DNA of 40,361 nucleotides, from NCBI GenBank assembly GCA_001464625.1, contig LNFJ01000006.1, positions 1 to 40,361 on the forward strand, given 5' to 3'. Origin of the DNA: Bacteroidia bacterium Ga0077558 (GTDB taxonomy: Bacteria; Bacteroidota; Bacteroidia; Chitinophagales; Chitinophagaceae). The notes under the pieces were generated by a model. That model saw nothing but the letters and a program-made list of their open reading frames with translations, ran no database searches and had not been told where the DNA came from. Position numbers and translations under genes: made by a program. Shown piece by piece: positions 7,705-16,152 of this stretch (position 1 is the first letter of the stretch; each line of letters opens with the position of its first letter).

Positions 7705-10305
7705 ATGTCATATAAGAAAACGACCATAGAAAAACTTTGGAAGATAAAAGGCTTCACTCCCAACGATAGTCAGCGGGAGGCAATACTGCATACTGACGGT
7801 CCGCTTTTCCTTACAGCAGGACCGGGTTCTGGAAAAACAAGGGTGCTGCTTTGGCGTACTCTCAATCTCCTGGTGTTTCATGATGTAAAGCCCGAAGAAA
7901 TTTTCCTTTCAACATTTACGGAGAAAGCTTCACTGCAACTAAAAGACGGGCTCCGTACTTTGTTGGGCATTGTTACCAATGAAACCGGACGTCCTTTTGA
8001 TATTTCAAAAATGTCTCTTGGTACAGTCCATTCTATCTGCCAGTCATTGATAACTGACAGACGCTTTTCTCAGGGTGGTTCAAGAAAACATGCGCCTATA
8101 TTGATGGATGCTCTTTCACAATATTTTAAAATCTACAATAAAAAATTTTGGGAAGAACTATGGACCGCAGGCGGTTTCAAAGATGAAGAATCAGCACACA
8201 ATGCAATCACCAAGTATTTAGTAGATAAGGAAATAAACTCACGGCATGTTGCAGTAACAGAATGCATGGGTTTATTTAACCGATTCTCAGAAGAACACAT
8301 AAACCCTGATTCCATTAAAACAAGTGACGCCAGTCTGAAAGCATTGGTTAAAATGTATCAGCACTACATCAATTCGTTGCAGATAAATGCTTACACCAAA
8401 GAAGTAGATTTTTCATTGCTACAGCAAGATGCATTCACAACCGTCGAGAGCTTTCCAAACTCCGGAAAAGTTTTTAAGCATTTGATAATTGATGAGTACC
8501 AGGACACCAATGCTATTCAGGAAAAATTGTACTTCTCTTTAGCCAAAGGCTCTAAAAATATTTGCGTTGTAGGTGATGATGATCAAGCCTTGTATCGGTT
8601 TCGGGGTGCAACAGTAGAAAACCTTGTTGAATTTGAAAACAGGTGTAAGCAAAGCCTTGGAGTAAAACCCAAACGTATTGACCTTGATATAAATTATCGT
8701 TCACGGAAAAACATTGTTGATCTCTATACTCACTTTATCGTTCAAACAGACTGGAAAAATCCGAAAAAGAAAGGGAGCCATTTCCGGGTACATGATAAAG
8801 TTATCAAAGCACACAGTAGTGATGTAAAACCATCTGTAGTGGTTTCTGCAAAGGATAAAGCTGAAAATGTATATGCTGAAATAGCTCAGTTCGTGATGGA
8901 CCTGAAACCAACCGGAAAGATTAAAGACTATAATCAATGTGCTTTTCTTTTTCCTTCCATGAAGTTCAGAGGTGCAATCAATACAAGGGTTGCTGGTTTC
9001 CAGCAAGCTTTTGAAGCATTAGGTATTCCTGTCTATGCTCCAAGAGCAGGCAGTTTTGTCGAAGTAGATGAAGCAAGGGCAATCTTCGGTTTGTTTCTGA
9101 AAATATTTGACCGCCCACATTATGGAAATACCGGCAGTCAAAACCTCATCAAATTTCGTGACTGGATGATTGGGTGTATGCGGTATGCAGATGATTTAAT
9201 AAAGCAAGATAAATTACTAAAAGAGTATGTTGAAGATAGAAAGAACGATGTTGAAACCGCTTTGGCTGATTACAATATGCTCCTTGCTTTAGTCAAAAAG
9301 AAGAAATGGAATCAAAAGGATCCTTTCAAGTTTGCCATGATCAGAGATTTTGCAGAAGTGCCAAAGCTCTCACCAAAAGCAAAAAAGAATCTCACCAATT
9401 CTTATTTCAGGAAAGTCATTGAAATAAAAGAAAGAGAAAACAAACCGTACAGTATTGATTATGTCATCAATCGTACTACTTCATTGGACTGGACTGTATT
9501 GGATTTATTCTATCAACTCAATGGCTTTCGCCATTTCAGGGATATGTATTTGCTGGCAGAAGATGGTACAGATGAAGGTCCGATTTGCAACTTGGGTTTA
9601 TTGTCGCAATACCTGTCCCGGTTCATGGATCAATATGGAACATTATTAACAGCTTCTTTCATGTCAGAGGAAAAGTTTGTGAGAGTTTTCTTCGCCTCTT
9701 ATGTATATGCACTATATCGTTTGGGCGAAAGTGAATATGAAGATGCTGACGACCCCTTTCCAAAAGGCAGGGTTCCTTTCTTAACCATACATCAATCAAA
9801 GGGATTAGAGTTTCCTGTAGTTGTGTTGGGCGCTGTTTATAAAGGGGAGAAACCAGCCGATAAAAAAGAGGTAATTGTTCGTCATTTATTAAATAAAGAG
9901 GGTGAACCCTTAGATCGCATTTCTCATTTCGATAATATGCGAATGTTCTATGTTGGTCTTTCAAGGGCACAGAATCTTTTGGTATTGCCCCGATTCACTC
10001 ATGCTTTTGCAGCAACAGATATTTTTAAAGACATTTTTGAAAACTATCCGTTACAAACTATTGCAGACATTGATTTAAAACATTTGCCTGTAGCAGAAGA
10101 CGCCCAACAGGATTTAGGTAAAAGTTACAGCTATACATCCGACTATCTTCTGTACAACAAATGCCCAAGAAACTATATGATCTTCAAAAAATATGGGTTT
10201 GTACCATCCCGTTCACAAACCATGCTGTTCGGTTCATTGGTGCACCAGACGATTGAAGACCTGCATCACTTATTAATTTACGAACGTAAAAATGCTGCCG
10301 TATGA
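7705..10305 (+). CDS. UvrD/Rep-type superfamily 1 helicase with start of a PD-(D/E)XK nuclease domain
   Basis: An 866-residue ATP-dependent 3'-5' type helicase. Visible motifs: Q-motif region NDSQREAIL, Walker A GPGSGKT (39-45), motif II DEYQDT (263-268), GDDDQALYRFRG (motif III), NYRS (IV), IHQSKGLEFPVV (V) and MFYVGLSRAQ (VI). After the helicase core, residues about 808-860 read SYTSDYLLYNKCPRNY ... FGSLVHQTIEDLHHLL. That is the first part of an AddB/Cas4-like nuclease domain, with C820 as a likely first iron-sulfur ligand and H847 in the conserved helix. The remaining nuclease motifs are in the next gene, which overlaps by ATGA. The pair probably forms an AddAB-like helicase-nuclease acting on foreign or broken DNA next to the type III system. 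Confidence 0.92.
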   Translation: MSYKKTTIEKLWKIKGFTPNDSQREAILHTDGPLFLTAGPGSGKTRVLLWRTLNLLVFHDVKPEEIFLSTFTEKASLQLKDGLRTLLGIVTNETGRPFDISKMSLGTVHSICQSLITDRRFSQGGSRKHAPILMDALSQYFKIYNKKFWEELWTAGGFKDEESAHNAITKYLVDKEINSRHVAVTECMGLFNRFSEEHINPDSIKTSDASLKALVKMYQHYINSLQINAYTKEVDFSLLQQDAFTTVESFPNSGKVFKHLIIDEYQDTNAIQEKLYFSLAKGSKNICVVGDDDQALYRFRGATVENLVEFENRCKQSLGVKPKRIDLDINYRSRKNIVDLYTHFIVQTDWKNPKKKGSHFRVHDKVIKAHSSDVKPSVVVSAKDKAENVYAEIAQFVMDLKPTGKIKDYNQCAFLFPSMKFRGAINTRVAGFQQAFEALGIPVYAPRAGSFVEVDEARAIFGLFLKIFDRPHYGNTGSQNLIKFRDWMIGCMRYADDLIKQDKLLKEYVEDRKNDVETALADYNMLLALVKKKKWNQKDPFKFAMIRDFAEVPKLSPKAKKNLTNSYFRKVIEIKERENKPYSIDYVINRTTSLDWTVLDLFYQLNGFRHFRDMYLLAEDGTDEGPICNLGLLSQYLSRFMDQYGTLLTASFMSEEKFVRVFFASYVYALYRLGESEYEDADDPFPKGRVPFLTIHQSKGLEFPVVVLGAVYKGEKPADKKEVIVRHLLNKEGEPLDRISHFDNMRMFYVGLSRAQNLLVLPRFTHAFAATDIFKDIFENYPLQTIADIDLKHLPVAEDAQQDLGKSYSYTSDYLLYNKCPRNYMIFKKYGFVPSRSQTMLFGSLVHQTIEDLHHLLIYERKNAAV

Positions 10306-11144
10306 TGACAGACCAGGAAATAGAGAAAAGGCTGGAAGAAATCTTTGCGCAGAACTATGAGTTGCTGAAGATGGAGGGTGGTCATGCTCTTACAGAAGCT
10401 GGTCAAAAAGATGCACTCAATCAGGTGCTTTATTATTATCGCAAACTAAAAGAAATTGCCACTAAAGTAACAGATACAGAAGTAAAGCTAACACTGCCAG
10501 ATCAGAAAACACCAGAGGGCAGAAATTTTACCATTGAAGGTATTGTGGATATTGTAAGGGAAGAAGATGAAGTGTGGATGTACGATATTAAAACTCATGA
10601 TCCTTTTTATGTTATGGCAAATAAGCACCTGTATGAAAAACAACTCAACGTCTATGCTTACATCTGGGAAAACCTGAGGGGTAATCCGTTGGACCATACT
10701 GCTGTAATTTCAACAGTAATACCGGATGCACTAAAGGAAGCAGAAAGTATAGGCGATACAGCCAGGGTTCAGAAAGAATTGACTAAATGGGAACCTGTAA
10801 TAGAAATTCCATACAATGAAGATAATGTAAAGGATACCGTTCATGATTTTGCTTTGGTAGTTGACAATATTGAAAAGCATTGCTTCACGCCTCCACCGGT
10901 GAAAGTGCTGGATGAAAAAATCTATGGAACTAACAGCAAATTTGCCACCCGTATCTGCCGCAACTGTGATGCCCGTTTTTCCTGTGGCTCATACAGGGAA
11001 TATGCCACTAAATTGCAGAAGGGCGGTACGATGAACTTTAAAAAATATTACGAAGATTATGGCACAGATGCAGAGCAGGAAGAATTTATTAATGCTTCTA
11101 TTAACCTTGACAAAATCAACATAACACCCGAACTACCACAATAA
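10302..11144 (+). CDS. PD-(D/E)XK nuclease subunit with Cys cluster, partner of the helicase
   Basis: A 280-residue protein that carries the catalytic part of an AddB/Cas4-type nuclease: GIVDIV with D83, then YDIKT with D95 and K97 (the D...DxK core), followed by a QLNVYAYIW helix holding the usual Q/Y. Near the C-terminus, CRNCDARFSC gives C219-x2-C222-x5-C228, the last three ligands of a typical 4Fe-4S cluster. The first ligand and the N-terminal helix of the domain seem to be supplied by the C-terminus of the upstream helicase. The start codon overlaps the helicase stop (ATGA), giving translational coupling. I read this as a split domain rather than a broken gene, because both parts keep their key residues. 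Confidence 0.85.
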   Translation: MMTDQEIEKRLEEIFAQNYELLKMEGGHALTEAGQKDALNQVLYYYRKLKEIATKVTDTEVKLTLPDQKTPEGRNFTIEGIVDIVREEDEVWMYDIKTHDPFYVMANKHLYEKQLNVYAYIWENLRGNPLDHTAVISTVIPDALKEAESIGDTARVQKELTKWEPVIEIPYNEDNVKDTVHDFALVVDNIEKHCFTPPPVKVLDEKIYGTNSKFATRICRNCDARFSCGSYREYATKLQKGGTMNFKKYYEDYGTDAEQEEFINASINLDKINITPELPQ

Positions 11145-11169
11145 ACATTCACCAGCATATAATTTAAAC

Positions 11170-13068
11170 ATGGCAATAGAAAGAATAAAACCAGCTTTTC
11201 ATTTTGAAGCAGAACGCTTAGAACAACTAAAACAAATTGCACCGGAAGCTTTTGCTGATGGCAAAATAAATTGGGAAACCTTGCAGGAGGCATTGGGTGA
11301 TTATTTGGAAGAGGAAGATATAACCGCTGAACATTTTGGTCTCTTTTGGCCGGGTAAAAAAGCTGCCCGTAAAATCGCCAGTATTCCAAGTGAAGGAACC
11401 CTAATCCCCTGCCCAGGCGAAGGAATAGATGAAGAAAATACTCAAAACATTTTTATAGAAGGAGAAAATCTTGAAGTACTAAAGCTTCTTCAAAAAAGCT
11501 ATCCTAGCAAAATAAAAATGATTTACATAGACCCCCCGTATAATACTGGTAATGATTTTATTTACGAGGATAATTTTACAGAAACAATCGATGAATACTT
11601 AAAAAGAACAGGCCAGTTAGATGAAGAAGCAAAACCAGTGTCTGCGAACACAAAATCAGATGGACGTTTTCATTCTAAATGGTTAAGTATGATGTATCCT
11701 CGTTTACGAGCTGCCAGAAACTTAATGAGAGAAGATGGTGTTATATTCATTTCAATTGATGATAATGAAGTTGCAAATTTAAAACTACTGATGAATGAGG
11801 TTTTTGGGGAAGAAAATTTTCAAGGTCAATTTGTTATTAACTCAACGCCTAATGCTAGAGATTATGGCCATATTGGAAAGATGCATGAGTACTGCCTTTT
11901 CTATTCTAAAAATCCTTTAGATGCAGAGACGAATTTACTTGAGGATAAAGAGAAGAACTTTAAGTATTCGGATGAAATTGGTGATTTTAATGTACATCCT
12001 CTTTATAATAGCAATGTTGCTTTTACTAATCTAAACCGACCTAATTTATATTATCCATTCTATTTAAATCTTGATAACAATATTTCAGATAATTTTTACG
12101 AGATAAGTCTATCGCAATTCAAAAATTCAAAAAAAATATTCCCTCCCAAATCAGTGAAAGATAATGTTCAATTTGTTTGGCGTTGGGGCAAAGAAAAATC
12201 ACAAGGAGAGCTAAATAAGAATATAATAGGCTACTTAACTGAAGATGGCGAATATCGTATTGTACAAAAAATGCGTACCACAGAGAAGATTATTAGGTCG
12301 TTATTATTGGAAAAGGAATTTACAAGTAGAAGAGGTACGGCAGATTTGGAGAACCTTCTGGGTAAAAAAATATTTAGCTTTCCCAAACCTGTAGAATTAA
12401 TTAAAACATTAATAAAAGTTGGCTCATCGGAAGGCGATATTATTTTAGATTTTTTTGCTGGATCTGGGACATTAGCTCAAGCCATTTATGAGCTTAATAA
12501 AGAGTCACAAGTAAATCGAAATTTCATAATTGTCCAAATCCCTGAGCCAATTAATGATAATGCCAATGCAATAGATGAAGGCTACGTTGTAATTACCGAT
12601 GTTACAAAGGAAAGATTGTCAAAAGCAAGCAAGAAATTTGGAGATAAAAAAAATAAAATTGATACTGGCTTTAAAATCTTTAAACTTCAGCATTCAAATT
12701 TCAAAATTTGGAAGCATTATATTGGCTCGGATATTAAAGAGCTGGAATTTCAATTTGAGAAGAATACTACACCATTAGTTGATGATTGGAAATCTGAGAG
12801 CTTAGTCGCTGAAATCCTCTTGATTGAAGGGTTTCCTTTAAATAGTAAGCTTGAAGTGCTGGATCAGTATAAGAAAAATGAAGTCACAATGGTTACTTCC
12901 GATTTCTGTGAGCACAAGCTGCTGGTTTGTTTGGACAAGAAAGTGTATGCTGATACAATAAAAAGTCTTCAACTAAACGAAGATGATGTTTTCATATGTC
13001 TGGATAGTGCTATTACCGATCAGGATAAAGTAACACTTCAAGACAAGGGCTTAATCAAAACCATCTAA
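11170..13068 (+). CDS. Type III restriction-modification DNA methyltransferase (Mod)
   Basis: A 632-residue N6-adenine methyltransferase that also reads the target for the restriction complex. DPPY is at 121-124 (IDPPYNTGNDF) and the AdoMet motif DFFAGSG at 427-433, so the order is DPPY before FxGxG (beta class), as in EcoP15I-type Mod. The region between them is a variable target-recognition domain, more A/T-rich than the ends. SIDDNEVANLK after the DPPY motif is also typical. It is followed after 6 bases by the Res gene and preceded by the nuclease subunit after 25 bases, so it belongs to one operon. The target site cannot be predicted from sequence. Confidence 0.95.
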   Translation: MAIERIKPAFHFEAERLEQLKQIAPEAFADGKINWETLQEALGDYLEEEDITAEHFGLFWPGKKAARKIASIPSEGTLIPCPGEGIDEENTQNIFIEGENLEVLKLLQKSYPSKIKMIYIDPPYNTGNDFIYEDNFTETIDEYLKRTGQLDEEAKPVSANTKSDGRFHSKWLSMMYPRLRAARNLMREDGVIFISIDDNEVANLKLLMNEVFGEENFQGQFVINSTPNARDYGHIGKMHEYCLFYSKNPLDAETNLLEDKEKNFKYSDEIGDFNVHPLYNSNVAFTNLNRPNLYYPFYLNLDNNISDNFYEISLSQFKNSKKIFPPKSVKDNVQFVWRWGKEKSQGELNKNIIGYLTEDGEYRIVQKMRTTEKIIRSLLLEKEFTSRRGTADLENLLGKKIFSFPKPVELIKTLIKVGSSEGDIILDFFAGSGTLAQAIYELNKESQVNRNFIIVQIPEPINDNANAIDEGYVVITDVTKERLSKASKKFGDKKNKIDTGFKIFKLQHSNFKIWKHYIGSDIKELEFQFEKNTTPLVDDWKSESLVAEILLIEGFPLNSKLEVLDQYKKNEVTMVTSDFCEHKLLVCLDKKVYADTIKSLQLNEDDVFICLDSAITDQDKVTLQDKGLIKTI

Positions 13069-13074
13069 TCTGCT

Positions 13075-16000
13075 ATGGCAAAGAATATTAAATTAAAATT
13101 TGAGAGTAACCAGGAGCACCAGAACATTGCCGTAAACAGTGTGGTAAATCTGTTTGATGGTTTTTCACAAAACCTGATTGTAAACGAGTTCAGTTCTGAT
13201 ATAGCACCCAATCTTGAACCTTACTACAATCTCGAAGAAAATTGGTTATTGGACAACCTACAAGCAGTACAGGAAGCAAACAATTTACAACCCACCCTTG
13301 CATTGGATGTGGATGATGGTCCCATGCTGGATATTGATAGTTATAATACACACCGTTTTCCCTGCTTTACCGTAGAAATGGAAACCGGAACTGGTAAAAC
13401 TTATGCTTATCTAAAAACAGTTTTTGAACTTAACAAACGTTATGGCTTTCGCAAATTCATTATTGTAGTGCCAAGTATTGCAATTTATGAAGGTGTTTAT
13501 AAAACTATAGAGATTACCAAAGAGCATTTCAAAACATTGTATGGCAATACTACAATGAATGCTATTAAATATGACGGCCAGCAAATTGGTAAGGTGAAAG
13601 ACTTTGCAGTCAATCCCTATATCAATATCATGATCATGACGATTGATGCTTTTAATAGTAAAACCAATAATCTTTACAAGCCAACAGAAAAACTACCCGG
13701 AGAGAAAAAGCCTTATCAATACTTACAGGAAACAAAGCCGATTTATATTCTGGATGAAAGCCAGAATTATTTATCATCCAAAAGCAGGGAAGCGTTAAGA
13801 ACACTCAATCCGCTTTTTGCTATCAATTATTCAGCAACCCCCAAGGAAAAACCCAACCTCATCTATCGCCTCAGCCCGGTAGATGCATTCAAACTAAACC
13901 TCGTAAAGAAAATACAGGTTGAAGGTGTTACCGAGCAGCACAATCTCAATGATAAAGATTTAAGCATTTTGATTGAAGAAGTTACCAGGAACGGCAGCAC
14001 CATCCAGGCAACATTGAAAGCTCATTGTATGGTAAATGGAGCCAAGCAATCGAAAACAATAACCCTCAAAAAGAACGACAACCTTTTTGACAAAACAAAG
14101 AACCCAGATTTTGATGGCTTTATTGTAGAAGATATTAACCTGAAAACCCAACAGGTAATTTTCTCCAATGGTTCCACCTTGGGGAATAATCCAACCCAGG
14201 GGATTACCCTTTCCAAAACAGAAATTTTCAGGGTGCAGATTGAACAAACCATCAAATACCATATTGAGCGGCAGAAAGCATTACGAAAGAAAGGAATAAA
14301 AGTATTGTCTCTGTTTTTCATTGATAGGGTAGATAATTATGTGCAGGATGATGGTATCATTAAGAAACAATTCGATAGTGCCTTTGAAAAATTTAAGCAT
14401 TTAGATAAACATTATGCCAAGCTGGAGGCAAGACAGGTAAGAGAAGGTTATTTCGCAAAAAAGAAAAATAAGAAGAAGGAAGAAGAGTTTGTAGATACCG
14501 CCATCTTTGATAGCGAAAAAACCAAAGATGATAAAGAAGCTGAGAAACAGGCCTACGAACTTATCATGAAGAAGAAGGAAGTGTTGCTGAATTTTTCAGA
14601 AAATGTTTCATTCATTTTTGCTCACTCAGCGTTAAGAGAAGGTTGGGACAATCCGAATGTGTTTCAGATATGTACATTAAATACAACTATTTCTGAAAAT
14701 CGCAAAAGACAGGAAATTGGTCGTGGCCTTCGCTTATGTGTAAACCAGGATGGAGATAGAGTACAGGAAGAAGGGGTGAATGTGCTAACAGTGATAGCCA
14801 ATGAGCATTATGAAGAATATTGCAATGACCTGCAAAGAGAATATCGTGAAAGTGGTGATGTTGCACCAACCAAGCCCAGCAATGCCCGTAAAAGCGATGC
14901 AAAACGTAATGATAAAGTATTCAATTCAAAAGAGTTTAAAGCCTTTTGGGACCTGTTGGCACAAAAGACCGACTATGAAATAAAACTTGATACCAATAAA
15001 CTCATTAAGGAATGTATTGCTAAACTCAACAGCCCTAAAACTACTTTCCCTGAATCTCAGATTATCATTACCAGGGGAAAGTTTGTCATAACTACTTTTC
15101 GTTTCAAGCTAAATAAGGTCTCAGTTGGCTTGGCACAAATTGACATTACAATTTCAGATACTGATGGTGGTGAAGAATCCATCAAAGGGAAATGGTACAA
15201 AGAAGGCTTTGACTTCGCCACTAAAATGAGTAAGCGGCTCTCCGGCTACAAAATTGTTGAGATTAAAGAATATAAATCTGATAGTGTGGTCCACTTCGGA
15301 AATGGAGAAAGCTTAACGTTGGAATCAGACATTCTGCACACTGACAATAAAGGCCATCAGTCTGAATCAATCACAAAGCAGGAAGCACAAACCAATTATC
15401 CTGTTTTCAATATCATTGATCGTACATGTAAAGAAACTGGCATCACAAGGCCAACCGTATTGCAAATATTTAAAGGGATGGAGGAAGATAGAAAGAAGCA
15501 CATCTTTAAAAACCCGGAAGGATTTGCCAGTAAGTTTATTGAAGTAATAAAAGAACAGTTAGCAGATCATATTGCTGATGGCATAGAATATAAATTGACT
15601 GGTGAGTTACAAAGTTTCGACTTTGATGATATGTTTCCAGCCACAAAACCATTCCCACAAAAAGAGTTGATAGATGGCTCAGAAAACTCTTTGTATGATT
15701 TTGTACAAGTTGACTCTGGAGTTGAAGAACGTTTTGTAACCAACATTTTGGTAGAGGATGATGGTAGTGGCAACATTATTGGTTATTTCAAGTTTCCACC
15801 ATCCTTCAAAGTTCGTATCCCCAAGATTATAAAAAACTATAACCCTGATTGGGGTATCATCAGGAAAAGAAAAGACGGTAAGACATCCATCAATCTTGTA
15901 CGGGAAACAAAAGGCTCATTGATTCCGGAGCAATTACAATGGCCGAGTGAAAAAAGAAAGATTAAATGTGCAATCAAGCATTTTGAAAAGCTGGGTATAA

Positions 16001-16119
16001 ACTACCGTCAGGTAACTTCTGACACCTTAAAATATTGGGAGAGCAATAAGCCAACAAAAGCATATCGGCTTGATTTGGAGCAGGAGGATGAAAATATTTT
16101 ATATGATGAGGGTTTATAA
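13075..16119 (+). CDS. Type III restriction enzyme Res subunit
   Basis: A 1014-residue superfamily 2 helicase/translocase with an endonuclease tail. It shows Walker A ETGTGKT (103-109), a DExx box DESQ (227-230), NYSATP (motif III), HSALREGWDNPNVFQI (motif V) and QEIGRGLRL (motif VI). The C-terminal nuclease reads NPDW (P924-D925) then RETKG (E944, K946), a complete PD...ExK site. A Lys/Glu-rich insert lies at about 455-505. With Mod it should cut DNA between two unmethylated inverted sites in an ATP-dependent way. All key motifs are present, so the enzyme looks active. The next gene, 33 bases on, is the Argonaute. Confidence 0.95.
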   Translation: MAKNIKLKFESNQEHQNIAVNSVVNLFDGFSQNLIVNEFSSDIAPNLEPYYNLEENWLLDNLQAVQEANNLQPTLALDVDDGPMLDIDSYNTHRFPCFTVEMETGTGKTYAYLKTVFELNKRYGFRKFIIVVPSIAIYEGVYKTIEITKEHFKTLYGNTTMNAIKYDGQQIGKVKDFAVNPYINIMIMTIDAFNSKTNNLYKPTEKLPGEKKPYQYLQETKPIYILDESQNYLSSKSREALRTLNPLFAINYSATPKEKPNLIYRLSPVDAFKLNLVKKIQVEGVTEQHNLNDKDLSILIEEVTRNGSTIQATLKAHCMVNGAKQSKTITLKKNDNLFDKTKNPDFDGFIVEDINLKTQQVIFSNGSTLGNNPTQGITLSKTEIFRVQIEQTIKYHIERQKALRKKGIKVLSLFFIDRVDNYVQDDGIIKKQFDSAFEKFKHLDKHYAKLEARQVREGYFAKKKNKKKEEEFVDTAIFDSEKTKDDKEAEKQAYELIMKKKEVLLNFSENVSFIFAHSALREGWDNPNVFQICTLNTTISENRKRQEIGRGLRLCVNQDGDRVQEEGVNVLTVIANEHYEEYCNDLQREYRESGDVAPTKPSNARKSDAKRNDKVFNSKEFKAFWDLLAQKTDYEIKLDTNKLIKECIAKLNSPKTTFPESQIIITRGKFVITTFRFKLNKVSVGLAQIDITISDTDGGEESIKGKWYKEGFDFATKMSKRLSGYKIVEIKEYKSDSVVHFGNGESLTLESDILHTDNKGHQSESITKQEAQTNYPVFNIIDRTCKETGITRPTVLQIFKGMEEDRKKHIFKNPEGFASKFIEVIKEQLADHIADGIEYKLTGELQSFDFDDMFPATKPFPQKELIDGSENSLYDFVQVDSGVEERFVTNILVEDDGSGNIIGYFKFPPSFKVRIPKIIKNYNPDWGIIRKRKDGKTSINLVRETKGSLIPEQLQWPSEKRKIKCAIKHFEKLGINYRQVTSDTLKYWESNKPTKAYRLDLEQEDENILYDEGL

Positions 16120-16152
16120 AACAAGTCATTTAATTATGAAATAGAATTTTTA

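Noticed and set aside
10285..10310. Programmed -1 frameshift joining helicase and nuclease
   Set aside because: The junction has no X XXY YYZ heptamer in the right frame; ATGA coupling explains the overlap more simply.
13960..14321. Open frames of about 100 residues on the - strand within the Res gene
   Set aside because: They are shadows of the strongly supported Res coding sequence and show no domain.
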